DNA of 64,000 nucleotides from Loxodes magnus (GCA_946699065.1 CAMPDV010001331.1:1-64000); one strand, 5' to 3'. Shown: positions 35,804-47,100, numbered from the stretch's first letter. The notes: generated by a model not told the origin, from the sequence alone. Made by a program: numbers and translations.

Positions 35804-36685
35804 TCATTTTAGTTCAAGAGTTTTAGATAAGTTTGGAAAAATATTACAAATAAAGTTAGAAATATATACAAATAAAAATTTAGCAGTATAGATAATAACC
35901 ATTAGAGATGCTGCAATCAAAGCCATCAAATTAGCATGATTCAGTTTTAAATATTCTTCGTCACATTATCCATTATTAATATAATCAGTTCTGCAATTTT
36001 CATTGCAATAATAAGGCCCATCACAATCTCCAGAATCATAATCACATTATTCATTATAACAGTTAGGATCACATATACCATCTCTCACATTTCTGTAAGG
36101 ACAGTCTTTAGCGCATTCACTTTCTGGATTGCAATCGTTCTAGTCAAAGTCACATTCCTCTACTCAGCAAGCAGGCTAGCAAATTCCATCATTTACATCG
36201 CTGTATAAACATCCATCAGCGCAACTAGTTGGTTCCTAACAATCAGAACCATCGAATTTGCAATCTACATTATAACATTCAGGTTCACAAATTCCATTAT
36301 TTACTTAGGATTCTAAGCATCCCTCTGAACAGAAAGGAGTTGTGCAATCTTTTCCATCCCAATTTCAATCTTTGTTCCAGCACTAAATTTAGCAAGTTCC
36401 AACATTAACCATTTTATCAGTACAACCATAAGAGCATTCATTATCTAGCCAGCAATCAGTTCCATCAAATTAGCATGATTCTGTCTTGCACTCGGGATTG
36501 GATATTCCATTATTAATTTGTGAAAGTTTGCAACCTTAATTATTGCAAGTATCTTCACAATCTCCACCATCAAATTAGCAAGCTTCAGTATTGTAGATTA
36601 ATATTAAAATTAAAGTTCTACAGCTTAATTAAGATATGTTTATACGATTTTATCTATAAATTTAAACGAATAATTATGATAGCAT
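35804..36685 (-). CDS. Cysteine-rich LNR (Lin-12/Notch repeat) membrane protein, 293 aa
   Basis: Intron-free, exactly 294 codons from ATG 36685 (MLSQLFVQIYRQNRINISQL) to TGA 35806-35804. A hydrophobic CRTLILILIYNTEA near residues 23-36 looks like a signal peptide or anchor. It is followed by about six cysteine-rich repeats of the LNR type: ACQFDGGDC, SCQFDGTDC, DCKFDGSDC, ECDFDQNDC and NGICDPNCYNEQCDYDSGDC. In Notch and related proteins each such repeat binds calcium through the D/N residues. The C-terminal segment (LMALIAASLMVIIYTAKFLF, FVYISNFICNIF) is a likely transmembrane anchor. A type I surface or secretory-pathway protein is inferred. One cysteine position in the third repeat is replaced by W (CWNKDWNWDGKDC). 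Confidence 0.8.
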
Positions 36686-37472
36686 AATTAATGAAAGCTC
36701 TTATATATAATTCTATCAACAAATAGTCTTTTAATTAGGTTTAATTTTTCTACTTGGTAACTATTTCTGCTTTCTGTCTAAAAATAATAATAATTCTCTT
36801 TATTGGTTTAGGCTTTTCATTTTTAGATTTTAAACTCTATAGTTAGTAAGAAATATAGACTCTTCTGTATTTTTATTTATAATTTTAGAAAATTATTATT
36901 TCTATTCTGTCTATAATTAGTAAGTTAAAACTAAATGTCTCAAGTTTTAATTGTTTATTGCTTTAGAGAAGAGAGAATTAGTTCTAATTAAATTAATATT
37001 TAGCATTCTTGTAATATTATATCTTAGACTATAAGAGTTGCATTATATCTCATTAACTAAACAGATAAACTTTTTAATTTTATTAATAAATGCTTTATAG
37101 TTGTGATTATAGATTCCCTATGCAAGTTAAGTCTAAGCTAAGATTCAATGAATTGCTTTTCGTAGAACTAAATAGATTTTAAGAATGTTCTAAGATTATG
37201 TTTATTATACTTTTTTTAAATAAAATTTAGGAGAATAGGGTTTATGTTCTATTGGTTTACTAAAGCATTCTAAAGTTTCTCTATATCTTAGAAAGTTTTA
37301 AGATTTCTCCTTTACAAGTTTAGCCTAAAGATTTTCTTTCCTAGAACTTGATTGACTGATTATGTAATCTATCTTATATTTATTCCTTTTAGATTGAATC
37401 TTCAATGCTAATGGACTTAAGTAAATTATCTTATGATTACAAATTAAAGCTCTTAATATTTTTGTAGATACC
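36686..37472. other. Intergenic spacer
   Basis: AT-rich spacer, possibly holding the promoter of the LNR gene. No other feature is supported. Confidence 0.45.
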
Positions 37473-39468
37473 TCAGAGAAATTCTTTTATTACTATAATC
37501 TTATAGATTTTAAGAATAAAGGGAAGTGGAATCGTTATCGAATAGCTACAGCAAACAATTAAGATTAAAAACTGAAGTGAAAATTAAAGCTAAAGAAAGA
37601 GAAGTAAAAATGGACTAAAGATGACTAGATTGGGATATCTTAAGATTAAGAACTTTATCATGATTAATATATTTAAATTTGGACTAATGAATTAGCAAGA
37701 TTTTCTTAAATTTGCTATTTTGTTATTTGATGTGGAATCTTAAGCTAGCATTATACTACAAAACAAGGGTATTTTGAAGCAATGTTTATCTCTCAAAGCC
37801 TCTTCTTTATGACTCGCCCATTCCTTGAAAAGTGTAAGCTACTATAATATGGTTAAACAACTATTAAGGCTTTAATTTTCTTCTAATGCTTATTATTCTA
37901 AAATTGACTAAAGAAGATAAAATGAAGAATTTTCAGTAGCAATAGGATTAAAAATATTATTGCTAAGGAATTCTTTTTTTGTATTTGGTAAATTGTTTCT
38001 AACATATTCGCAAAATTATTGACAAAGGAAAATACTTTTAATAAGCTTTATGCTATTCTAAGTGATTTCTCTATTTATAATCAGATCTAAATTATATGAA
38101 GTATTTTGTTCGAAGCATCATTCAGCAAGTAGAAGTCCTAATATAAATATCACTCCTTGCACTATTGCCAACTTCTTAATTTCAAAGCTCAAGTCAATAA
38201 ATTTAGAGTTCAAATTAGCTTTTTGTTCTGTTTTTTAGTTAATAAAATCTATTTCTGTTAATGAATTTACTAATCAATAGATTCTTCAACTCAACTTTTT
38301 ATTCTTTCTAGGTTATTGACTGAAGTTCTAGAAATTTCAATTAAGTTTAGTATATTCTTATCTTGCTAGCTTCGAATACCTTAGCAACCTTAGATTTCGC
38401 TTCTATTAGTAATGCTGAGCTATTCATTTTGAGTAAACTCACTTACATTCTTATTGAATTTAGTATTTATTCTTACACTTATTGGAAAGGAACACTTTAC
38501 TAAGTATCTTAATACTCTGCTAGCTTGCTTTCTACTTTAACTATTCTTCTAAGAATATGAGATGAATCAAAGTTTGCTCGACAAATTTTTGGCAGACATC
38601 TACTCAATTAGCTAAAAGAATCTGTAAAGAAAGACTATTCTCTTTAAAAATAAACTTCTTAAGTAGTCTTCCTATAGCCAGGAAACTATATACCTCTATG
38701 ACTTTCTTCTCTTTGTGTTTGATTTTTTCAGAGGATAGCTGTTTTTTGTTTGCTTGAAAAGTTAGATTATTAATTATAAGTCAAGAATAATTAGTAAAGT
38801 CGCAATACCAAAAACCAGTTTTTCTCTTATTTAGATTTTTAATTCCTAACGCCTACCAACACATTAATGCCTTTTAATAGAAATTTTCTTTTCTTTTAAT
38901 CTTCAAGCGTCTAAATTTTTTCTTTACTTAACTTTTGAAAATGGAAAACTAGTTAGACTTCATAAATTCCCATAAATCTATGCTTCAAAATTCTTATTCA
39001 CAATATTATCAAATTTCCTTGTAAAGTACTTACCAATTAGTACTAATTAAAAGAAATTTCTTTCTTTAGTCAACTTTAAAATGTTTAGTCTTTGTTTAAT
39101 TTTAGCTTTTTTTAGGCTTAGTTATCTTAGATATTTCTAAGTAATTATTTTATCAACTTATTCAATCTTTAGCCTTGGATCCTGCCAAATATTTTTTAAT
39201 CTTGCTTTAACTATTTTTCTGTTTATCTTCAATAAAAGGATTGAGGTAATTAATTTCTGATATACTGGGTAAAATCTTTATTTCCTCAATAAGAATTAAT
39301 CTGAGCTACCTATCTCAAAATAGTTTAAAAAATACCCGGAGGAACTGTAGCTCTAGAATAATGAGAGGGTTACTTAAGTCTTAAATGCAAAGGTAATCTT
39401 TAAGCTATAAATTGTTTCTTAACTCTCTTACCGAGGTTACTATACACTGTCTTACTAAAAATCTTCAT
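37473..39468 (-). CDS. Probable multi-exon minus-strand gene(s), exon structure unresolved
   Basis: The plus strand here is T-rich, as over other minus-strand genes. From ATG 39468 the minus strand reads MKIFSKTVYSNLGKRVKKQF, then HYSRATVPP. A 22-nt GT...AG segment can be spliced to give RLILIEEIKILPSISEINYL and NPFIEDKQKNSQSKIKKYLA. Further down are the helical KVESKLAEYQDTQQSVPFQQ and SSALLIEAKSKVAKVFEASK. The end is LNSKFIDLSFEIKKLAIVQG, LAEWCFEQNTSYNL and a hydrophobic tail closing at TGA 37475-37473. Linking these pieces needs several short introns that I could not fix, and two or three genes are possible. Since TAA/TAG are sense, the opposite strand is also open; that reading is rejected on base composition only. 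Confidence 0.35.
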
Positions 39469-42352
39469 CTCTTTATCTTAATCTTATTTTGATTTTATGG
39501 GATTGAAACTTTTAAAAGTCTAGTAAAGTATTATTACGCACTAGCTTAGCTGATTAATAATTTAAGTGACTCTTTGCCTTTTTTATATAATTTTCCCCAA
39601 ACTTAAGATATTCTGTTTTTATAAAGTGAAAGTTATATTAAAGCATAAATAATAGATTATAATAACTTAATTAAATAGTAATAGGATAAATTAATCTTTA
39701 GTTTAAAATAGTTATTAAATACTTGCTTAACCTTTGAGTTCAGCTTTGAAAGTTAATCAGTCAATTATCGATGTGACTACTAATAATCATAGTACAGTTA
39801 AAATAAAACAAGGTTTCATTTTAAGTAGTTCTTATGTAATTATTTCTAAATGATTTCCCTTAGTAGTTCTGCCTCATTGAATTAATTCTTATATGATTCT
39901 TATAGCATCTTGAAACTTTAAAGTCAGTATCTGAAATGAATTATTTAGCTCTTCTTTCTTTTGTTTTTTATATATTTACATTATTATTGAGCTTGCAAAA
40001 TGATCTCATAGATATGCTTTAAAGATTATCTTTGTTATTAGTATTTAATTCATTTTATCTTTAAATTAGTCTAAAGACTTTTGCTTATACAACCTTATTG
40101 CAGGTTTATTTATAAAAGATTTATACTTTTCCTATTAAATGCAAGAAGTTATTAATTAGCCTTTATATATTTTACAATTCTTTTAATTTTAATTGTTATT
40201 CAAAATTTGCAGGTCCTTAATAAATGAACTCAAGGAGCTTTTTAAGTTTACAAATGCAATTTAAAATAATTGTTTTAAAGTTATTACAAATTGTCTTGGT
40301 ATAATATAAAAAATTTACGATCTAAAGGTTAAAAATAATTTAGTTGTAACTAAAATATTGAAAGCATAAACATCCTGTTTCTTTTAATTTATTTATGATT
40401 TTTTTAGAACATTCTACTTCTTGATAACTGATACCATTATTCTAGCAAAGTTTAATTCATTGATTTTGTTACTTAATAAGTTAATTCTAATTTTATTTTA
40501 CTCTTCTCTTTTTATATTATATTTATAGGTATTAAACTAGCGCCCTTAAGAATTGATGTTAATAAAATTCGTTCTTCAATTATTAACGAAAAAGAAAATC
40601 AATTATTTTTAAAGAATTGTTTCTTTTTATTTTGTTTATTAGGTATGTAATTAACTAAATAAAAGTAAAGTGTTATAAATAATCAAATGTTTAGACAAAT
40701 AATAAAGATTTTATTTCCATAACTATAATAATTTTCTTAAGCATATCATTATGAAAATTTTAATTTTTTTAAAGCGAATCTTAAGAAAATTGATGGAATA
40801 AACTATTTTGATGTGATCAATTTTATTTTTTTAGATAAATTAGAATTAAGTTATTTATTTAATTTCCATTTCATAATCTTAATAGTTTAAAGGTTTTTAA
40901 AAAAAAAGTGAATTTTATTATTATTTTTATCTTTGTTTTATAGATATCTAAATAGCATTTTATGGTTTTAATATTTTTAATAATTTTGCTTTGATTTTAA
41001 TATCTCGTGTATTTTATCCTTTAATGAACTTCTTTAAATTCCTAATAAAAATATTTTAGAGCTTTAATTAATTGGCTTGAGAGTTTACAGTGGATGTATA
41101 ATTAATTTTAATTGTGTAAGAAGAATTCTAAATTATTATTTATTATAGATTAATTATTTTTAGATCAATAATTATTCTTAATATATTTGAAAAGATCACA
41201 ATCTTTTTTGTAAGCAATGCAAACTTCTTTCTTTTTTTATTTTTTGATTCTTATTAGTTTATTTTATTAAGATAAAGAAGTTTTAAATATTAGACTTATT
41301 GTAGATACTAAAATATATGGTTTTTATTCATTTTATGGTCTTAATAGTTATCCTTTTTATAAATAATTGTTTGCAAAAAATTTTTTTATTCATTTTTATA
41401 ATTGAATCTAAAAAAAATTATTTTTGGCTTTAAAAAAACAAATTTATATCGATAGTGATTCATTGTAATACATCAATATTTAGCTATATTTATTCTTAAT
41501 AATTATGTATCTAATTATTTATTATTAATTCTTTTTTATTAAAGTTTTTAATTATATAATTTATCTTCTTATCATTTGTTTAAGAGTTTTTGTTATATTA
41601 AGCTTAAGTCATAATCTTGTTAAATTTAATTTTTTTTTGAAGAGAGCTTTTTTAATGTAAATTATTTTATGAGTTCTTTTGAGAAATTTTAGAATTTAAT
41701 TGACTTATAAATTGTTTTTTTTTAAAATTAAGTTATTGCAAATTAGTTAAAGATAATTAAGTGTTAATTCCTTTCAAGTTTTATAATGTTTGTGTATTTA
41801 TAAAGATTAATATTCAGAAAGTTTATCAATAATTTAAATTTTATCTTTGAAAAGCTTAAAATTTTAACTATTCAAATGTTCTTCCGATTAAGTTTAGCTT
41901 GTGAATAATTTAAGGCTTTTACTAAAACATTTATATAAGATAGTTATAAATAATTTTAATTTTTATATTTTCAGGCAAATAATTTTTTTCTTAATTACTT
42001 TGATGTTTTTAATGATTTATTTATTTAATTTAATAAATAATTATAATAAATCGTTTTCCTTTAGTTTATTTGATTTTTCATCTATAGAATTTTTAATTTA
42101 TTGTTAATTTTTATTGTAGTTAAAAGCAAATTACATTATGTTGTTAAGTTATATAAGTTTTTCTTGCAGTTTATAATTATTTTGCATTGTTTAATGGATG
42201 CAAATTATTTATTAAGTATTCATTTTTTTAAAATTAGTTTAATTTAAAATTATTCAATTTATACATTTTTATTTAAATTAAAGATTATAAATATTATTCG
42301 TATCTGGTATTTTATGATTTATAAGAATGATTTGTTTCTAAAATTATAATAA
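39469..42352. other. AT-rich gene-poor spacer
   Basis: Nearly 2.9 kb of increasingly T-rich sequence between the minus-strand gene and the kinase-WD40 gene. AGCT words become rare from about 40.5 kb. I see no domain, element or RNA. It marks the transition to the repeat-dominated half of the window. Confidence 0.5.
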
Positions 42353-44232
42353 ATGGTTTCGGCGATGGATAAGGATTACATAATCTAAGCAAACAAAATC
42401 TAAAAAATTTAGGAGTTAGCCAAGGGCGGGTTTGGAATCGTTTATAAGGGTTTGATGTAAGGGTACACGGAGGTAGCCATAAAAGAGTTATACAACTAAA
42501 GTATTTCTCAATCAGCGAAGAAGGAGTTGGAGTAGGAGATAGCAATAGCATAGAAATTGCATCATCCTAATATAGTATTGTTATATGGATACTGTATTTC
42601 TCCTCTCTGTTTGGTAATGGAATTCGTTCCTTAAAATCTCCTTGATTTCCTGAGTGGCGAGTATGATTTGGCGTGGGACTTGCGTTACAAGCTAAGTCTT
42701 GAGATAGTCTTAGGATTAGACTACATACATGGGAAAAACATAATCCACAGAGATCTCAAGAGTAACAATATTCTCCTGGATAAGCTTATGCAGGCTAAGA
42801 TAACTGATTTCGGGTTATCGAGAGTAAGGACTGAATCAAAGTCCTTAGTTTCTAAGACGTTGGTGGGCAACATTCGTTGGTTGGCACCAGAGTTGATGAG
42901 TTCGAGGCCCAAATACAGCAAATAGTCTGACATATTCGCCATGGGTGTCGTCTTCTGGGAGATAGCATCTCGTAAGATCCCCTTTTAAGATGCACAGGAT
43001 CAATTTATCGAAAGAGACATCTGCAGGGGAGAGAGAGAAGAAATACCTGAAGATTGTCCAATTGAATACTCGACCTTAATTCAAAAATGCTGGGCCTAAA
43101 CTCCAAATGAAAGAGCATCACTAGAAGAAGTGCGAAATTCCTTGTTAACCCTAGTAAACAAAAATTAGACTCCAAAACCTGAATAACCAATGGTTAATAT
43201 TTAATCGTAAATGGGAGGCTTAAGAATAGCAAATTAAGAAGAAGCCAAATAAGTAATTCAAACTAAAAAAAATTAAGTTTAATTGATTTAGCCTGTCTAA
43301 AAAAAACAATTCCAAATTTATTACGACAAATCCTAAGGTAATCTCATAATAATTTAGATTAAGCATTAAGTGGACATTCCTCTGTAGTTATTTCGGTTGC
43401 GATCTCCAATGATCAGAAGTTCATTATCTCCGGAAGTGATGATAACTCTATCAAAGTCTGGGATTTCCAGACTGGAAACTGTATTAGGACATTAAGTGGA
43501 CATTCCTCTTATGTTAATTCGGTTGCGATCTCCAATGATCAGAAGTTCATTATCTCCGGAAGTGATGATAACTCTATCAAAGTCTGGGATTTCCAGACTG
43601 GAAACTGTATTAGGACATTAAGTGGACATTCCTCTTATGTTTATTCGGTTGCGATCTCCAATGATCAGAAGTTCATTATCTCCGGAAGTTGAGATAACTC
43701 TATCAAAGTCTGGGATTTCCAGACTGGAAACTGTATTAGGACATTAAGTGGACATTCCTCTGGAGTTAGTTCGGTTGCGATCTCCAATGATCAGAAGTTC
43801 ATTATCTCCGGAAGTAGAGATAACTCTATCAAAGTCTGGGATTTCCAGACTGGAAACTGTATTAGGACATTAAGTGGACATTCCTCTGAAGTTAATTCGG
43901 TTGCGATCTCCAATGATCAGAAGTTCATTATCTCCGGAAGTAATGATAACTCTATCAAAGTCTGGGATTTCCAGACTGGACAGTTGATTCGAACCTTGGT
44001 TGGGCACTCTAATTGGGTGAATAATGCTTTAATAACATCGGACAATGGTTTTATAATATCGGCTTCTGGAGATTCGACATTAAGAATTTGGAATTTTGCT
44101 ACTGGTGAGTGTATATAGACATTGGTTGGGCATGTGGGATGAATCCAAGCATTGGCATTGAGTGTGGACAACAAGTGGTTGTTATCTGGTGGAAAGGACA
44201 GTGTGTTGAGGAAATGGAGGATAGCGACATGA
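42353..44232 (+). CDS. Protein kinase-WD40 fusion protein, 619 aa, one 20-nt intron
   Basis: A predicted active serine/threonine (tyrosine-kinase-like) kinase joined to a beta-propeller. ATG 42353; kinase about 15-275 with AKGGFGIVYKG, VAIKEL (K44), HHPNIVLLYGYC, HRDLKSNN (D134), [17 protein letters not shown] and SDIFAMGVVFWEIASRKIPF, so all catalytic residues are present. A Q-rich linker carries a 20-nt intron (43338-43357), whose removal joins DKSQ to DQALSGHSS. Then come seven WD40 repeats, the first five almost identical in DNA. The last two (LVGHSNWVNNALITSD, LVGHVGWIQALALS) are diverged. Two tryptophans in the propeller are TGA (GSWDNS at 43690, GWIQ). Stop is TGA 44230-44232; the spliced frame is exactly 620 codons. 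It is a paralogue of the minus-strand pseudokinase at 22464-24374. Confidence 0.93.
43338..43357 (+). other. 20-nt intron in the kinase-WD40 gene
   Basis: GTAATCTCATAATAATTTAG sits between the Q-rich linker and the first WD40 repeat. Its removal puts the kinase and propeller in one frame. Confidence 0.85.
43365..43990 (+). repeat. Five near-identical 126-bp WD40 repeats inside the gene
   Basis: ATTAAGTGGACATTCC recurs at 43365, 43491, 43617, 43743 and 43869, a strict 126-bp (42-residue) period. Copies differ mainly at two places: the triplets after GHSS (VVI, YVN, YVY, GVS, EVN) and the residue before DNS (D, D, W, R, N). The rest is nearly invariant in DNA. Confidence 0.95.
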
Positions 44233-44269
44233 GCAAGTATGTATTAAGTTAATATTTTTTGATTAATAA
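44233..44269 (+). other. Short 3' flank of the kinase-WD40 gene
   Basis: Only about 40 bases separate the stop codon from the first tandem array, so any 3' UTR longer than this would run into simple repeats. Confidence 0.4.
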
Positions 44270-44690
44270 TTAAAAATATCTTTAAGTATTTCTTTAAGTC
44301 TTTCTTTAAGTCTTTCTTTAAGTCTTTCTTTAAGTCTTATTTTTAGGTCTTCACTTAAAGTTTTCATTGTAAGTCTTTCTTTAAGTTATTTCTTTAAGTT
44401 ATTTCTTTAAGTTATTTCTTTAAGTTATTTCTTTAAGTTATTTCTTTAAGTTATTTCTTTAAGTTATTTCTTTAAGTTATTTCTTTAAGTTATTTCTTTA
44501 AGTTATTTCTTTAAGTTATTTCTTTAAGTTATTTCTTAAAGTTATTTCTTTAAGTTATTTCTTTAAGTTATTTCTTTAAGTTATTTCTTAAAGTTATTTC
44601 TTTAAGTTATTTCTTTAAGTTATTTCTTTAAGTTATTTCTTTAAGTTATTTCTTTAGTTATTTAAGTTCTTTCTTTTAATTTAATTCTTT
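44270..44690. repeat. 12-bp then 13-bp tandem repeat array
   Basis: Begins with TTAAGTCTTTCT (12 bp, about five copies) and changes to TTATTTCTTTAAG (13 bp, about twenty copies, 44390-44655). A few copies have CTTAAAG in place of CTTTAAG. Confidence 0.9.
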
Positions 44691-44999
44691 AAGTCATTTA
44701 AGAATAAATTATAAGTTAAGTATATTTTAAGGTTAGTCAAGTTTTTAATATAAAGTTATTAATTTAAAGTTTTTTAATATATTGTGTTAATTAAGTCTTG
44801 AGAAAGGGTATAATTAAAATTAGATTATGTAGTTATTTTAAGTTACATAGGTATATAAATACGAAGTAAAAAATTTTAAGGTATTAGGATAATTTTTAGT
44901 TCTAAATTAAGTTTTCTTCTGAATTGATATATTAGGTATAAAAGTATTACAATATTTTATGTAAAGTATTTAATAAAAAAGATATATAAAGTTCTGAGT
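44691..44999. other. AT-rich spacer
   Basis: About 300 bases of irregular AT-rich DNA between two tandem arrays; AAGT/AAGTT words suggest it is partly decayed array. Confidence 0.4.
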
Positions 45000-45660
45000 T
45001 TAAAAATTTTTGAAGTGTTAAGATTTTTTTAAGGTATTTCTTTTTATTAAAAGCATTTAGAAAATTTTTGAAGTGTTAAGATTTTTTAAAAGAAGTTCTT
45101 TTTATTAAAAGTGTTTAGAAAATTTTTGAAGTGTTAAGATTTTTTTAAGGTATTTCTTTTTATTAAAAGTGTTTAGAAAATTTTTGAAGTGTTAAGATTT
45201 TTTAAAAGAAGTTCTTTTTATTAAAAGTGTTTAGAAAATTTTTGAAGTGTTAAGATTTTTTTAAGGTATTTCTTTTTATTAAAAGTGTTTAGAAAATTTT
45301 TGAAGTGTTAAGATTTTTTAAAAGAAGTTCTTTTTATTAAAAGTGTTTAGAAAATTTTTGAAGTGTTAAGATTTTTTTAAGGTATTTCTTTTTATTAAAA
45401 GTGTTTAGAAAATTTTTGAAGTGTTAAGATTTTTTAAAAGAAGTTCTTTTTATTAAAAGTGTTTAGAAAATTTTTGAAGTGTTAAGATTTTTTTAAGGTA
45501 TTTCTTTTTATTAAAAGTGTTTAGAAAATTTTTTGAAGTGCTAAGAATTTTTTAAGGTATTTCTTTTTAATTAAAAAGTTTAAATTTTTTGAATGACTAA
45601 GATTTTTTAAGGAAGTTCTTTTTAATTAAAAGCATTTAGAAAATTTTTTGAGTTTTAGAG
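45000..45660. repeat. 58-bp tandem array with a 116-bp dimer
   Basis: GAAGTGTTAAG starts at 45012, 45070, 45128 and 45186, a 58-bp step. Two monomer types alternate strictly: one with TTTTTTTAAGGTATTTC, the other with TTTTTTAAAAGAAGTTC. The true unit is therefore a 116-bp dimer. About nine monomers are regular; the last copies (45530 onward) degenerate. Confidence 0.9.
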
Positions 45661-45889
45661 ATTTTATAAAAAGTTTTTTCTAATTAGAAAGCAGAAAAAT
45701 TTTAGAAAGTTAACTTATTATTTTTTAAATTTTATTAAGCAGTGTTAATAATTTCTATTATAATTAAATTTTTTTTAGTGAGTGTGAGTTTTTATATTAG
45801 TAATTTCTATAATAATAAAATTTTATGATAGAAAAAACTTTTTGCAAAGTTTCTTCTTAATTTTTTCATTAGATAGAAGCCTGGAAATG
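45661..45889. other. AT-rich linker
   Basis: Irregular AT-rich sequence with no supported feature, between the 58-bp array and the hairpin-bearing module. Confidence 0.4.
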
Positions 45890-47100
45890 GTAAAAAGTGT
45901 GAAAGCCTTTTTTTGCTCAGCGTTTTACACTATAGGGCTGAGTTGTGACGGAACAAGCTGAGGGATTTCGGGATAAGTAGAGGGTAAAAAAGGAATAAAT
46001 TTTTTTTAAAAAAGTTTACAAGTAAAAAAGGTTTTTGGAAAAAATGTGAATAAAAAAAATTAAGACCGTTTTTTTGATTTTTGTTTTGAAAAATTTTGAT
46101 ATTGGTTTTGAAAATTTTAGTTTTGATTTTGAAAATTTTAGTTTTGGTTTTGAAAATTTTAGTTTTGATTTTTAAAATTTTAGTTTTGATTTTGAAAATT
46201 TTAGTTTTGGTTTTGAAAATTTTAGTTTTGGTTTTGAAAATTTTAGTTTGGATTTTTAAAATTTTAGTTTTGATTTTGAAAATTTTAGTTTTGGTTTTGA
46301 AAATTTTAGTTTTGGTTTTGAAAATTTTAGTTTGGATTTTTAAAATTTTAGTTTTGATTTTGAAAATTTTAGTTTTGATTTTGAAAATTTTAGTTTTGAT
46401 TTTGAAAATTTTAGTTTTGGTTTTGAAAATTTTGATTTTGGAATTGAATTTTTTTTTTTTAGTTTGGACTTGAAGATTTTTTTTTGATCCAGGGTTTGAA
46501 TTTTTTTGATTTTGCTTATAATAATTGTTTTTTGAACGGGTTGTGACAAAAATTTTTCGATTTGGCTCCGATATTTTTTTTAAATTTCATTTGTAGAGTT
46601 AAATAAAAGGAGAAATAAGAGCACGAGCAGCTTTAAATTGCAAAAATTGAGAAAGCCTTTTTTGCTCAACGTTTTACACTATAGGTCTGAGTTGGGACGG
46701 AACAATCTTGGGGATTTCAGGATGAAATAAGGGCAGAAAGGAATAAATTTTTTTGTAATAAATTTTCAAAGCAAAAAGGTTTTTGAAAAAAAATGGGAAT
46801 ATAAAAATTTTTTGACATTTTTGTGACTTTGGTTTTGAAATTTTAATTTTGGATTTGAAAATTTTGGATTTGATAAATTGCGATTTTGGTTATTCAAAAA
46901 TTTAAGAATGGGATTTGGTTCTTTTTTCGGACGGAATAAACTTAGAATTTTGAACTGAGATTTCTTTTTTAAATGTATTTTGGAAATCTAAAAGAAAACA
47001 AAAATTGTTAGGCAATAAAAGTAAAAGCCATACTTTGCTAAGATCTATGAACTACAAGAGATTTTCGGGAAGGACAATAAGTTGAAAGCAGTGAATTTTT
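45890..47100. repeat. Large repeat module, two clear copies and one decayed copy
   Basis: A head of about 110 bp (GAAAGCC..., TTTTACACTATAGG, GACGGAACAA, GGGATTTC) occurs at about 45898-46010 and again at about 46648-46755. A decayed version is near 47025-47100 (GAGATTTTCGGGAAGGACAA). In the first copy CTCAGC pairs with GCTGAG around the TTTTACACTATAG core. Each head is followed by TTTTGAAAATTTT-like DNA, so the family looks like tandem units of variable length. Confidence 0.75.
46090..46450. repeat. 21-bp tandem array
   Basis: Unit TTTTGATTTTGAAAATTTTAG with G/A and T/G variants at fixed places, about seventeen copies. The 21-bp period keeps an open frame giving a repetitive ILVLxLK peptide, but composition and context argue that it is non-coding. 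Confidence 0.85.

Noticed and set aside
37611..39650. Plus-strand membrane-protein-like reading of the 37.4-39.6 kb region
   Set aside because: The strand is T-rich, unlike the coding strands of the firm genes here, and its open frame follows simply from TAA/TAG being sense; the minus strand gives more regular helices.
40000..42350. Short standard-code open frames in the AT-rich spacer (for example 41901-42107)
   Set aside because: Composition is N/F/L/I/Y only, no domain or start context; equal to chance in such DNA.
42721..42942. Minus-strand open frame over the kinase gene
   Set aside because: Antisense shadow of the kinase domain; the plus strand has all kinase motifs in one frame. The similar frame at 23794-23982 is the same kind of shadow over the pseudokinase.
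46096..46473. Open frame encoding an ILVLxLK repeat peptide
   Set aside because: Product of a 21-bp AT-rich tandem repeat; no start context, domain or coding-like variation.
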